64,000 nt of DNA from Costus lasius (Eukaryota; Streptophyta; Magnoliopsida; Zingiberales; Costaceae): contig CM050449.1 in the NCBI GenBank assembly GCA_027563935.2, positions 58,793,949 to 58,857,948 on the forward strand, written 5' to 3'. Numbering within the stretch: position 1 is the stretch's first letter; each line of letters begins with the position of its first letter. A model generated the notes under the pieces. It searched no databases, was not told the DNA's origin, and saw only the letters and a list, made by a program, of their open reading frames with translations. The translations under genes were made by a program, and so were the position numbers. Shown here piece after piece: positions 11,732 to 22,751 of the stretch.

Positions 11732-13655
11732 CAAGCATCAGGGACTAAATCAAGTTCAAATGAATGAAGCTGCTTCCTTGGCTGCCACAAGAAGCTGCAA
11801 TGTACTTAGCCTTATTGTAGAATTTGCCACTGCAGTTTGCATAAAGCTCTTTCAGCCAACAACACCACATCAAGGCAAAAAGCAAATCCTGACTGTGAAC
11901 GATAGTCATTAGACCGGAACGAAGTGTTAGTGTACCCAGTACACAAAGTTCTTCCTGTCTATCACAGACTAAAATTCAATCCTTTATACTTCCCAAGTAC
12001 GAAGGATTGCTTTCATAGCTATCCAGTGTTTGAACACTAGGATCTGATTGAAACTTACTGGCCATGCTCCAAGCATTCGCCACACATAGTCTTGTGCTAG
12101 TTGCACAAAACATGATCTATCCTATACCCAATGTATTAGGACTATAGAATCATGCTGTCTCTCTCCTGCTGTGTCAAAAGACATTGCATCATGGAGAGAA
12201 TCAAACCATGTCTCTCTGGAAGGTATCATCCTTTGGAATGATCCAATATGAACCTCTCCAAAATCTCTTGGATGAACGTAGATTGACTAAAGGGCAATGA
12301 CTTTCTTGGATCCCAGTTGATCCACATGCCTAGGATGTAGGCTGCATTCCCTAGGTCATTCTTCTCGAAATACATTCCAAGCCTATACTTCACCGTGTGA
12401 AGAGCTGGGGATGTCATTTCAAGTGAGGAGAATATCGTCAATCAATTAGAACAAGAAACATTATGATGCTCCCACTGATCTTCTTGTAAACACATGATAC
12501 TTGTATAATACCATACATATCTTTATGGCGACTGTATGAAAATATTTTGGCTATTTCCATCTAGACATCCTCTTCCAGACGTCCATTAAGAAAAGAAATT
12601 TTCATAACAACACGCTATAACAGAACATGCAATTATAACAAGTAGATACCTAATGGACTCAAACAAAGCTATCGGTGAAAAATTTCATCACTATCCACCC
12701 AGTGGACTTATCCGAAATTTCATTCACTAGCTTGTCATCATAGGTAACAATGTTACCTTTCATGTCTATCTTCCAAGAAGATCCACATACAGCCTCTGGG
12801 TGTTAACCCTTTGGCGGCTCAATCAAGTCCCACACTTGATTAGCAGACATGGAGTCCATTACGGTTCTTATGGCGCTCAGCCATTTCTTGGAATCTGGTC
12901 CACTGACCGCTTCCATTTCCTCATAAGTCTTTAGGTTCATCCTAGATGAAAAATTCGTCATGCCCACAACCTGTGAGAGTATTTCGAATCCATTCAGACT
13001 CATGTGATTCCTGTGTTACTTGAACCTCAGGTTGACTTTCAACCTGCATGTGTGATTCTACTCTCCATTTGTGTCTAACTGTATTGTGGTTGATTTTTGG
13101 ACCTTGTCCTAATCAAATCTACTCCCACTATCTTCTTTCAAAAAGATATCTCCTCAAGAAAGACAGCAGTTTGAGCAACAAATATTTTTGTTCTCATCGG
13201 GATAGAAGTAGCACTCTCAGTGCCCCACAAATACACACTATGGAGTGTCAGAACAGTTGCTTGCATGGCCTGTAAAGGAAGTAAATTTGCATGACTATTC
13301 AAAGATGGAACCACATCCAATGTGTTCCCTTTTCTTTCTTTGAATTTCACCACACAGTTGTGGTGTTCCAAGTAAGCTGTGAGACAACCCCACACTCCCC
13401 AAGATAGTCATCACATTTTTCACTTCCCACTTTGATCCAATCAAAGGGTTTTTAATAGATTCTCCAATTCGATTCTATACTTCATTTCTTAACTTCTTGG
13501 ATTTCTCCAAAGTTACGTGTTGGATATGACATATCCCAACTTAATGAAGTATACCACTTGGTGCTTGTCTCCATGGGTCTACACACATTGCTGTGTACTA
13601 GATTCAACAAGCATCTAACCTCTCTCTCCTTCCTAAATGAAGGTAGCATCTGTTA
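11732..13655 (-). pseudogene. Element E pol, middle part (integrase core to RNase H), degenerate
   Basis: This is the minus-strand continuation of E between the A1 and A2 insertions. Fragments in several frames align with family-A pol: an integrase piece (13138-13395), the start of the reverse transcriptase with a VSGPDSKKWL-type motif (12803-13003) and the stretch after the catalytic box (12226-12441). The YVDD box (near 12440) reads LIDD with a stop just upstream in that frame. Frameshifts and stops are frequent, so no functional enzyme is possible. A2 interrupts it within the integrase zinc-finger region at TCTTG (13656-13660). Confidence 0.85.
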
Positions 13656-13660
13656 TCTTG

Positions 13661-15341
13661 TGTTGGGGTATGCCCTTAAGGCTAATGTTTGAGGCCTTGG
13701 GATTGTATCAGTATCATGTATTAAACTCTTATGTTTATAAAGGCATGGTTGTTATTCAGGTTGTTACCTTGTCTGCTGTAATAAGTGTACTTCTGAATAA
13801 TGTCTCAAAGCTGTTCAGCTAGGCTGACATGCAGTAAAGTCCTTAGTCGAGATATCTTGGTGAACATGAGACAGCCTTGATATGATTGAGACTAATATGT
13901 GTTCTAATCTTATAGGATGCTTCGAGCATGGAATAAGATGTAGACTCATGGGTACATTGGATGTACTGGACAGACCCTACTAGGATATTCAATTGCTTGT
14001 CACAATGTGAATATTCCTTGATTGCGACAAGTGGCACATTTCCTCTGACTTGAGATCACTTGTGTTTTCTAAATGATGATTGTCATTGTTTTGAGGTAGT
14101 TCAATATCATTTGAAACATAATGATTATAGACTATCTTGGATGGTGAGCTTGAGTCAGGTTAGGGCACTAGTGATAGACATAGGATTGCCGTCTCCTTGT
14201 TTAAGGAGTGTGATGTTCTAAAGGGGCCCCCTGGATGAGATGATTGAGAAAAGAGTATGGCCATACCCAGGTGACAGTGTTCATCTGTTCTAATCATGCT
14301 CGTCATATTGGAGTTACAAGCTTGACACGCTTGTCCAATAAGAACATCCAGTGGCAAAGGAAATATGCATGCCTAGTGAGTTGATTCACACTTGTGCTGT
14401 TTTTGGGTGTAGTCTTGGAAGACTCTTTTCTTTATATCGGGAGACAGTGATGTGTTGCTAGATACCCCTCACTGATCGTGATGACGTGAGTTATCGTTAC
14501 CGACATTTAAAGGAAACCCTCAGGGTCGCACAATTTGATGATATGGCTTACTTGAGTCAGATCGTGTGGACTGAATTGTTCAGGTTCAGTTTAAAGGGAT
14601 TTAATCTCTGATTGTAAGTGAGATCTGGTCTGATCATGTTTGATTGATTAGGGCTTAAGATCGGTAAGCTTCGATTGAGAGAATGGATGCTGGATCGGTG
14701 AGATCAGGAGCATCAGAAGATGAACGGTCAGATCAAATACCTTAGGGTTTTAATGTGATATGGACTTATGGCTTGGTTTATTTGGTTATTGAACCAAATT
14801 CAAGTGAACCGGCTCATGAATGAGCGCATGGTTCAAGGGTGAAGTGGAGTTTGCGATTGGGGTAAACCCAAGATCGCATGTGGAGAAGTTATATGCTATT
14901 TTTGGATAGCACTTCTCAACGTGACCACATTTTCACGTCCTCCCTCTTCACGCCTTCACGCTTGGTCGCCAACTTGTTTTTGGCTCTTGGGGGCATTCTC
15001 GCGTGGAGGAGAGAAAGAGACGAGAAGAAAAAATCGCCAAGCCAAGAAGTTCTTTCTTTTCCCTTTCACTCGACAAAGACATCTTTGGACCTTGCTAGCA
15101 CAAGGATCGCAAGGAGGAGTAGGCGACATCAATTGTGTGCGTCACCTCTGGAGAAGATCCAGTTTGATCTTTGCTTCCAAGGTGCCATCTAGAAATGGCT
15201 ATGGTATGATCCTTCTCTATATTCAATCGGGTTCCTTTTGTTAATCATATAGCATGCAAGATCTAGAAACCCCCTTTCCGCTGCTTGCATCTTCCATATG
15301 CGCCAATGCTTTAGGGTTTCACCCCCTTGTGGGGACTTTCA
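13661..15341 (+). repeat. 5' LTR of A2
   Basis: It runs from TGTTGGGG to GGGACTTTCA, 1,681 bp, and is followed by the primer site. It pairs with 22752-24432. Confidence 0.95.
14883..14917. promoter_or_regulatory. CArG-like core in inverted repeat (A2 5' LTR)
   Basis: Two nested arm pairs, GAGAAGT/ACTTCTC and GCTAT/ATAGC, surround a CTATTTTTGG core. The repeat is also present at 23974-24008 in the 3' LTR. Arms differ from those in other subfamilies but remain complementary. Confidence 0.6.
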
Positions 15342-15343
15342 AT

Positions 15344-15355
15344 TGGTATCAGAGC
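15344..15355 (+). promoter_or_regulatory. Primer-binding site of A2 (tRNA-iMet)
   Basis: TGGTATCAGAGC lies 2 bp after the LTR end and is complementary to the initiator tRNA-Met 3' end. Confidence 0.93.
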
Positions 15356-17187
15356 CTAGGTTTCATGCATGTTTTATGATTGCAAGCCATTTTGTGATCC
15401 TTGTTTGCGAACAATGCTTAGATCTGTATTACATGCGAAAATACATGTTAAGTTATCATAGGCGAAACTTGTATTTTGTTTATGGTGCATGTATGAGGTT
15501 ACCTTCAGTTGGCGCTTGTATGTTGTTGGTTTTCTTAAAAACTTAAATACTTGCGCGACTTACACTAGATCTAAGGCCTTACTGTAAACCCTTAGACGGG
15601 TTACTAGGGTTGAAGTCATCCCCTAGGTTAGATCCAGACAGTCTGATCAGACCATCTGACAGCCTTGATGGGTTGACCAGATAGCACCTGTGCGCAAGCA
15701 CCTGGTGGCTATAGGTCGACTGCAGACAGGCGTGTAGCGACGTCTGATTGAGACAACCTATGAACGCACATGAGTTAGGCCCGGGGTCACACCCGTTTGC
15801 CAGACCTCATTGTGGTTGTTCAGCCCTGGCGCATGCATGGTTGACCTTTTGGTCGACTCAAGTCAGTTAGGACTTGGTGCATGCAAGGGCAGAGGATCTG
15901 ACTAGGTTGGATGAGTGGATCCCTAGTAATGGACCGTTGTAAGGATGTAGGGAAAATAAGGAAATTAAAATTGATGCCTATGGGGTTTTTCAAAAAAAAA
16001 AATTTAATTTTCTTGATTGGATCACATGTTGATTGATGCCTATGTTTGTTTATTTATTCTTATGTGGGCTGCCCATGTTAATTGTGTGCTGTGCTGGGGC
16101 CTGCGTGCCTGGACTTTAATTTTGTAAATTAATTTTTAATTGTGATCTGCGCATCACATTTATTTAATTTATAAAAATGTAATTGACCTGCGTGTCAATC
16201 TTGTCTAGATAGATTAATTTGTAAATTAATCAGACAAGAGCACAGAGCACACATGGCAGAGGCGCATGCAGTAGTGGCTAGACCAGGTGGGAGGTCCAGG
16301 GTTCGACTCTGGGACCAGGCGCATTTACCTGGTGGGCGCACCTGAGCTGCAAATGGCGCTTGGGCCCTGGGTTGGGCCAGATGAGCAGCAAAAGACCCAT
16401 GAAGAAAAGCAAGTGAAGACTTAAGTTAATTAAGGTCTTACTAGGGCTATGGGCTTTTACCACATAAGATCCATGCTTTCTTTTATTGTTTAAATAAGTA
16501 GAACAGCATGATTTATTTATCTTCTGCTATCACCATAGGAATTGCATGATAGTGAAGAAGATAAAAGACCGTTAAAATCCAACGCTAAAATATCAAGCTC
16601 GTTAGCCTTCTGACGCGAAACCTCACTGTTCTGATTATCGTTGGAGCCGTGTTGTACCCACTCAGTGGGCACGTCCATCTATCTTCAGACGGTGCGGGAT
16701 TACACCTGCGTGTTACAGAGAAGGGATTTATCGCTTCTCGTTGCTCAGCGTAGCACGTGGTGGTCCACGGAGTAGGTCGGGTCAGCTTGACCATGTAGGC
16801 TACATATGTGGCGCATATGGTAGCGCATGGAGGTAGCCATCTGTGGGGTCAGAGATTGTATTGTACCAACTCAGTTGGCACAGTCTGCTGGATTGCCCAG
16901 ATGAAGGGGAATCGCACCGGTTGGCGATTGGCAGGGACTGCCTACCAGAGATTAGTGCTTGTACTCTCTGTTCATCTTATCTCGCCTGAGCGGGACGCGG
17001 AGACCAAGTATGAAATCTGGATCCCATCTCACTAAAAGAGTTCTACTCTTTCGGGCTGTTTTGCTGGATTTTTCAGCCAGATAAAATAGTGAGAAAAAGA
17101 ATCTTTCTTAAGTCCTGATTGATTCTTAACATTGATACTGACCTTGCTGTTCTTGCATTGTTGTAGATACCTGCAGCAACGAACACC
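15356..17187 (+). other. A2 untranslated leader
   Basis: This is 1.83 kb of non-coding leader homologous to those of A1, A3 and A4. It contains the TTCGA-loop hairpin (16293-16316), the stem-loop set (16517-16994) and a 75-codon sense ORF (16808-17035). It ends with the ATG of gag in the context CACCATGAG. Confidence 0.8.
16517..16994 (+). ncRNA. Stem-loop set in A2 leader
   Basis: H0: TTATCTTCT (16517-16525) and CTATCA pair with TGATAG and AGAAGATAA (16556-16564). H1: GTACCCAC-TCA-GTGGGCAC at 16654-16672. H2: GTACCAAC-TCA-GTTGGCAC at 16863-16881. H3: CTCGC-CTGA-GCGGG at 16981-16994. H1 and H2 look like paralogues whose stems differ by one compensated pair. The role is unknown; packaging, dimerisation or translation are candidates. 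Confidence 0.68.
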
Positions 17188-19528
17188 ATGAGCTTCAATG
17201 TGCGATCCCTACTGGAAAGGGAGAAGTTTGCTGGGCCAAACTTCTCAGACTGGTTTGGACACCTTAAGATTATTCTTAAGGCAGAGAGGAAACTGTATAT
17301 CCTCGAGACGGCGATACCGCCTTAGCCCGCTCCGAACGCCGCAAGGGCGGTTCGGGAAGCCTATGAAAAGCACGTCAATGATAGCATTGATGTCGCTTGC
17401 CTGATGCTAGCGTCTATGACGCCACCGCTGCAGCGTCAGCATGAGGATATGTCTGCTATAGACATGATAGCGAACCTCAAGATGCTGTATGCTGCACAGG
17501 CGAGGACAGAACGCTATAATCTGACAAAGCTGTTCTTTCAGAGCAAACTGGCTGAAGGGAGCCCAGTGGGAGCTCACGTGCTCAAGATGATTGGGCACAA
17601 GGAGGCTCTAGAGAAACTGGGGCATACCATCAACCAGGAGCTTGCTGTAGACATCATTCTGCAGTCTCTCCCGCCCTCTTTCGATGCGTTCATTATTAAC
17701 TTTAATATGAACAAAATCGACTGTACTCCGGCAGAGCTGCTGAATATGCTCTTGACTACTGAGGAAACTCTGAAGGGAAAGCCTTCGACCTCTGTCTTGA
17801 TGGTTCCTTCGAGGAACAAGAAGAAGGGGAAGAAGGGCAAGGCCCCTGTCAAGAATTACAGCAAGGCTCTGAAGCAGAAGGTTAAGCGGTCCAAGGAATA
17901 CAGATGTTTCCACTGTGGCCAGCTGGGTCACTGGAAAAAGGACTGTAAAGCGCTCCAAGGAGACAAGAGGGGAAGCTTCGCTTCTGGCTCAGGTATATAC
18001 GTGACGGAAGTCATGGTTTCATCTTCTTCTATATCATGGGTGTTGGACACTGCATGTGGAGTTCACATTTGTTCAAATGTACAGGAACTCAAGAGAAGAA
18101 GACAGGTGGCACAGCATGAGGTGGACCTACGAGTTGGAAACGGGGCACGGGTTGCTGCTGTTGCTGTAGGAGACTATTTCATCTCTTTGCCATCTGGGCT
18201 TGTATTAGAACTAAACAGTTGTTATTTTGTTCCCAGCATTACTAAGAATATTATCTCCATTCCTGCTCTTGTCAGGAAGCGATTTTCCTTTGAATGCAAT
18301 ATTTCAAAGTGTGTTTTATCTTTTGATAATATTGTTTATGCCACTGGTTCAATTAACAATGGGTTATTCATGTTGGACATGGAAAGTTCTATACAGCAGA
18401 TTGATATTAAGAAAGCCAAGTATGCTGATGACAGCACCTTGCTATGGCATAGTCGTTTAGGCCATATTAACGAGAAACGCATTAAGCGGTTGCATGATCA
18501 TGGACTGCTGGGATCATTCTCCTATGAGGAGATTGATACATGCAAGGCTTGTTTAATGGGTAAAATGACGAAGTCACCTTTTCCTCACAAAGGTCAAAGG
18601 GCTTCAGGTTTACTTGACCTTATACACAGTGATGTGTGTGGGCCATTTAGTAAACATGCCAGAGGTGGCTATCAGTACTTCATTACCTTTACTGATGATT
18701 TCAGTAGGTATGGGTATGTCTATCTGATGAGACATAAAAGTGAATCTTTTGACAAGTTCAAAGAGTTCAAGAATGAAGTACAAAATCAGCTAGGCCGAAA
18801 TATCAAGGCACTTCGTTCTGATCGAGGTGGAGAATACTTGAGTCATGTGTTTACTGACTATCTGAAGGAGTGTGGGATTATCTCACAGCTCACTCTGCCA
18901 GGAACACCGCAATTGAATGGTGTGTCCGAGAGGAGAAATAGAACGTTACTTGATATGGTTCATTCTATGATGAGTCAGGCTACTCTTCCATATTCCTTTT
19001 GGGGTTTTGCACTGGAGACAGCTGCAAAGGTACTAAACCGAGTGCCATCCAAGGCAGTTTCAAAGACGCCATATGAGTTATGGTATGGGAAACAGCCGAG
19101 CTTGACATTTATCAGGATCTGGGGCTGCGAGGCTTATGTCAAAAAGCTCGCCTCTGGGAAACTAGAGAGCAGATCTGACAAATGTATCTTTGTCGGTTAC
19201 CCTAAGGAAACTAAGGGTTATTATTTCTTCGATCCCAAAGTGAACAAGGTATTTGTTGCTCGGACGGCCATATTTCTTGAGAAGGAGTTTCTTCTGCAAG
19301 AGGCCAGTGGGAGAGAAATAATGCTGGATGAGATTCCAGAGGAAGGACAAAGTAGTCAAGCACAGTTGGATGAGCCTGAGCCGGTAGATCAGGTTATTGA
19401 ACAACCTGAGGCTCAGATATCACGGGAACCGCGAAGATCGGGAAGGATCCGTCGATAGCCTGAGCGCTATGACGGAGTCTACATCATTGATAATGATGAA
19501 CCCCTTACTTATGCGGATGCGGTCAGTG

Positions 19529-21182
19529 TGTTGGGGTATGCCCTTAAGTCTAATGTTTGAGGCCTTGGGATTGTATCAGTATCATGTAATAAACTCTTGT
19601 GTTTATAAAGGCATGGTTATTATTCAGGTTGTTACCTTCTCTGCTGCAATTAGTGTACTTCTGAATAATGTCTCAAAGCTGTTCAGCTGGGCTGACATGC
19701 TATAAAGTCCTTAGTCGAGATATCTTGGTGAACATGAGACAGCCTTGATATAATTGAGACTAATATGTATTCTAATCTTATAGGATGCTTCGAGCATGGA
19801 ATAAGATGTAGACTCATGGGTACATTGGATGTACTGGACAGACCCTACTAGGATATTCAATTACTTGTCACAATGTGAATAATCCTTGTTTGCACTAAGT
19901 GGCACATGTCCTCTGACTTGAGATCACTTGTGTTTCTAAATGATGATTGTCATTGTTTTGAGGTAGTTCAATATCATTTGAAACATAATGATTATAGACT
20001 ATCTTGGATAATGATCTTGAGTCAGGTTAGGGCACTAGTGATAGATAAAGGATTGCCATCTCCTTAATTGGAGTGTGATGTTCTATAGGGGCCCCCTAGA
20101 TGGGATGATTGAGATAGTGTATGGCCATACCCAGGTGACTATGATCATCTGATCTAATCATGCTCATCATATTGGAATAACAAGCTTGACATGCTTGTCC
20201 AATAAGAACATCCAGTGGCAAAGGAAAAATGTATGCCTAGTGAAGTGGATTCACACTTGTGCTGTGGTTTGGGAGTAGTCTTGGAAGACTCTTTCCTTTA
20301 TATCGGGAGACAGTGATGTGTTGCTAGATACCCCTCACTGATCGTGATAATGTAAGTTATCGTTACCGACATTTAGAGGAAACCCTTAGGGTCGCACAAC
20401 TTGATGATATGGCTTACTTAAGTCTGATCGTGTGGACTGAATTCTTTGGGTTCAGTTTAAAGGAGTTTAAACTCTGATTGTAAGTGAGATCTGGTCTGAT
20501 CATGTTTGATTGATTGGGGCTTGAGATCGGTAAGCTTCGATCAAGAGAGATGATTCTAGATCGGTGAGATCAGGAACATCATGAGATGAACGGTTAGATC
20601 TTGAGCCATTTTGGTTTGGTCTTTGGACCGAATTGAATTGAATTGAATTAGCTTGAACCGGTTCACATATGTGAACGCATGGTTCAAGGCTCAATCATAT
20701 TTGGGCGGTTTTCTTATGGGTGAGCGCATGGCTTCATGACTTGCCATATTTGGAAGTCATGAAACGCCATCACTTGAAAAACGCCTAAATGATGATGGTG
20801 AATTGAATTCGATTGTCGCCTTGGCTTGAGAGGAGAAAGAGCTTCTTCCTTGACGAGAAGAGAGTTCGGCCAAGCATCTCTTGACTTCGACACACGCAAG
20901 GAGAACTTGGTGATTTTTGCTAGCACAAGAATTGCGCAAGGAGGAAGCCTTCATCATCCTTGTGTGCGTCTTCTTTGGAGGAGAGCTCATTTGCCCTCTT
21001 GCTTCCAAGCCGCCTCCTTCCTCATGGCTATGGTAATAGATCTCAACTTGATCTTTGCAATATAACCAAGTTAATCATATGATCTACATGCGGTCTTGAG
21101 GGTGACACCCCTATAATATTTCATGCGCCCCCTTTATTAGGGTTTCACCCCCTTTTGCGCTCCCCCTTGAAGGGGACTTTCA
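19529..21182 (+). repeat. sA1: solo LTR of family A inside A2 pol
   Basis: This 1,654-bp LTR runs from TGTTGGGG to GGGACTTTCA and has no internal region. CAGTG is duplicated on both sides (19524-19528, 21183-21187). It belongs to a diverged LTR subfamily. It most likely arose by recombination between the LTRs of an element that had inserted into A2, so it postdates A2. Confidence 0.95.
20733..20763. promoter_or_regulatory. Perfect CArG box in inverted repeat (sA1)
   Basis: Arms TTCATGACTT and AAGTCATGAA (10 bp, perfect) flank CCATATTTGG, the canonical CC(A/T)6GG box. This is the clearest form of the motif found in all family-A LTRs here. Confidence 0.65.
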
Positions 21183-22736
21183 CAGTGGACCGGAGTCAGC
21201 GAGATGGCTTGAAGCTATGCGCGCCGAGATGGACTCCATGTCAGATAACCAAGTCTGGGATTTGGTTGATCCGCCTCCGGGAGTAATCCCTATAGGCTGT
21301 AAATGGATCTTCAAGAAGAAGATTGACATGGATGGTAACGTGGTTACCTATAAAGGCAGGCTAGTTGCGAAAGGTTTCAAACAAATCTACGGGATAGATT
21401 ATGATGAAACTTTCTCACCTGTAGCTATGTTTAAGTCTATTCGAATTCTTTTCGCGATAGCTGCATATTATGATTATGAGATTTGGCAAATGGATGTGAA
21501 GACAGCTTTCCTGAATGGAAATCTGGATGAGGATGTGTATATGACACAACCAGAAGGTTTCACTAATCCATCAGATCGTCATAAGATATGCAAGTTAAAG
21601 AAGTCCATTTATGGACTTAAACAAGCATCAAGAAGCTGGAATATTCGTTTTGATGAATCAATCTCTGAGTTTGGTTTCATCAAGAACGAGGATGACCCGT
21701 GTGTATATAAGAGGTTTAGTGGGAGCGTGATTACTTTCTTAGTCCTCTACGTCGATGATATCTTGATCATTGGAAATGACATTCCTGAAATGCATGCGGT
21801 TAAGGCATGGCTAAGGAAATGTTTCCAGATGAAAGATCTAAGAGAAGCAGCCTATGTATTAGGTGTGAAGATCTACAGGGATAGATCTAAGAGGCTTCTC
21901 GGGCTGTGCCAGAGTACTTATATCGATAAAGTCCTGGAGAGATTTCATTTAGAGAATTCTAAAAGAGGATATCTTCCAGTCAGACATGGTCTGAATCTTT
22001 CGAAGAGTCAGTGTCCACAAACACAGACTGAGAAAGATGAAATGGACAATACGCCTTATGCTTCGGCTATTGGGTCCATAATGTATGCGATGTTGTGTAC
22101 TCGCCCAGACGTCGCTTACGGGTTAAGCATGACCAGTCGGTTCCAAAGTAATCCAGGTGTGGCGCACTGGATTGCGGTCAAGAACATTTTAAAATATCTG
22201 CGGAGGACCAAAGATATGTTCTTGATATATGGTGGTCAGGAAGAACTCAGTATTGAAGGATATACTGACGCTTCATTCCAGTCGGACCAGGATGATTTCC
22301 GATCGCAATTAGGCTATGTTTTTAGCTTGAATGGAGGAGCAGTGGTGTGGAAGAGTTTCAAACAGTCAACTGTTGCTGATTCCACAACAGAAGCCGAGTA
22401 TGTTGCAGCCTCGGAAGCATCCAAGGAGGCAGTGTGGATTCGTAAGTTCGTGAGAGAACTTGGTGTTGTTCCTTCGAGTGCAGATCCTTTGGTTATCTTC
22501 TGTGATAACACTGGAGCAATCGCACAGGCAAAGGAACCACGGTCGGACCAGAAGTCCAAGCACATACAGAGACGGTTTCATTTGATCCGGGAGATCATAG
22601 ATCATGGCGAGATCAAAGTCTGCAAGGTTCATACAGACGACAATCTGGCAGACCCGCTTACTAAGCCTCTGGCGCAGCAGAAGCATGAGAAGCACTGTAA
22701 TAATATGGGTTTGAGATTTCTCAACCATTAGATTAA

Positions 22737-22751
22737 GTGCAAGTGGGAGAT
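22737..22751 (+). promoter_or_regulatory. Polypurine tract of A2
   Basis: GTGCAAGTGGGAGAT lies directly before the 3' LTR and 5 bp after the gag-pol stop codon. Confidence 0.88.

Larger units (their letters stand above)
17188..22731 (+). pseudogene. gag-pol: A2 gag-pol polyprotein, two amber codons and a solo-LTR insertion
   Basis: It starts at ATG 17188 (CACCATGAG) and, once the nested LTR is ignored, spans 3,885 bp, exactly the length in A1 and A3. Gag is followed by the CCHC knuckle (about 17902-17946), protease DTA motif, integrase HHCC and D,D,E, reverse transcriptase with YVDD, and RNase H ending in LRFLNH at 22731. TAG replaces CAG at 17323-17325 (codon 46) and at 19456-19458. sA1 interrupts the frame between the integrase tail and the reverse transcriptase. 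The frame matches again across the duplicated CAGTG. The integrase motif near the catalytic Glu reads QLNG where its relatives have QWNG. Confidence 0.93.

Noticed and set aside
14425..14445. TTTATATC motif in family-A LTRs as the TATA box
   Set aside because: It is conserved in all copies, but it lies about 0.9 kb before the LTR end and nothing else in the sequence marks a start site there. I could not choose between it and the CArG-like core.
16275..16310. tRNA gene or SINE in the family-A leader
   Set aside because: The B-box-like part is good, but the A-box match is poor and only about 12 bp away, too close for a tRNA.
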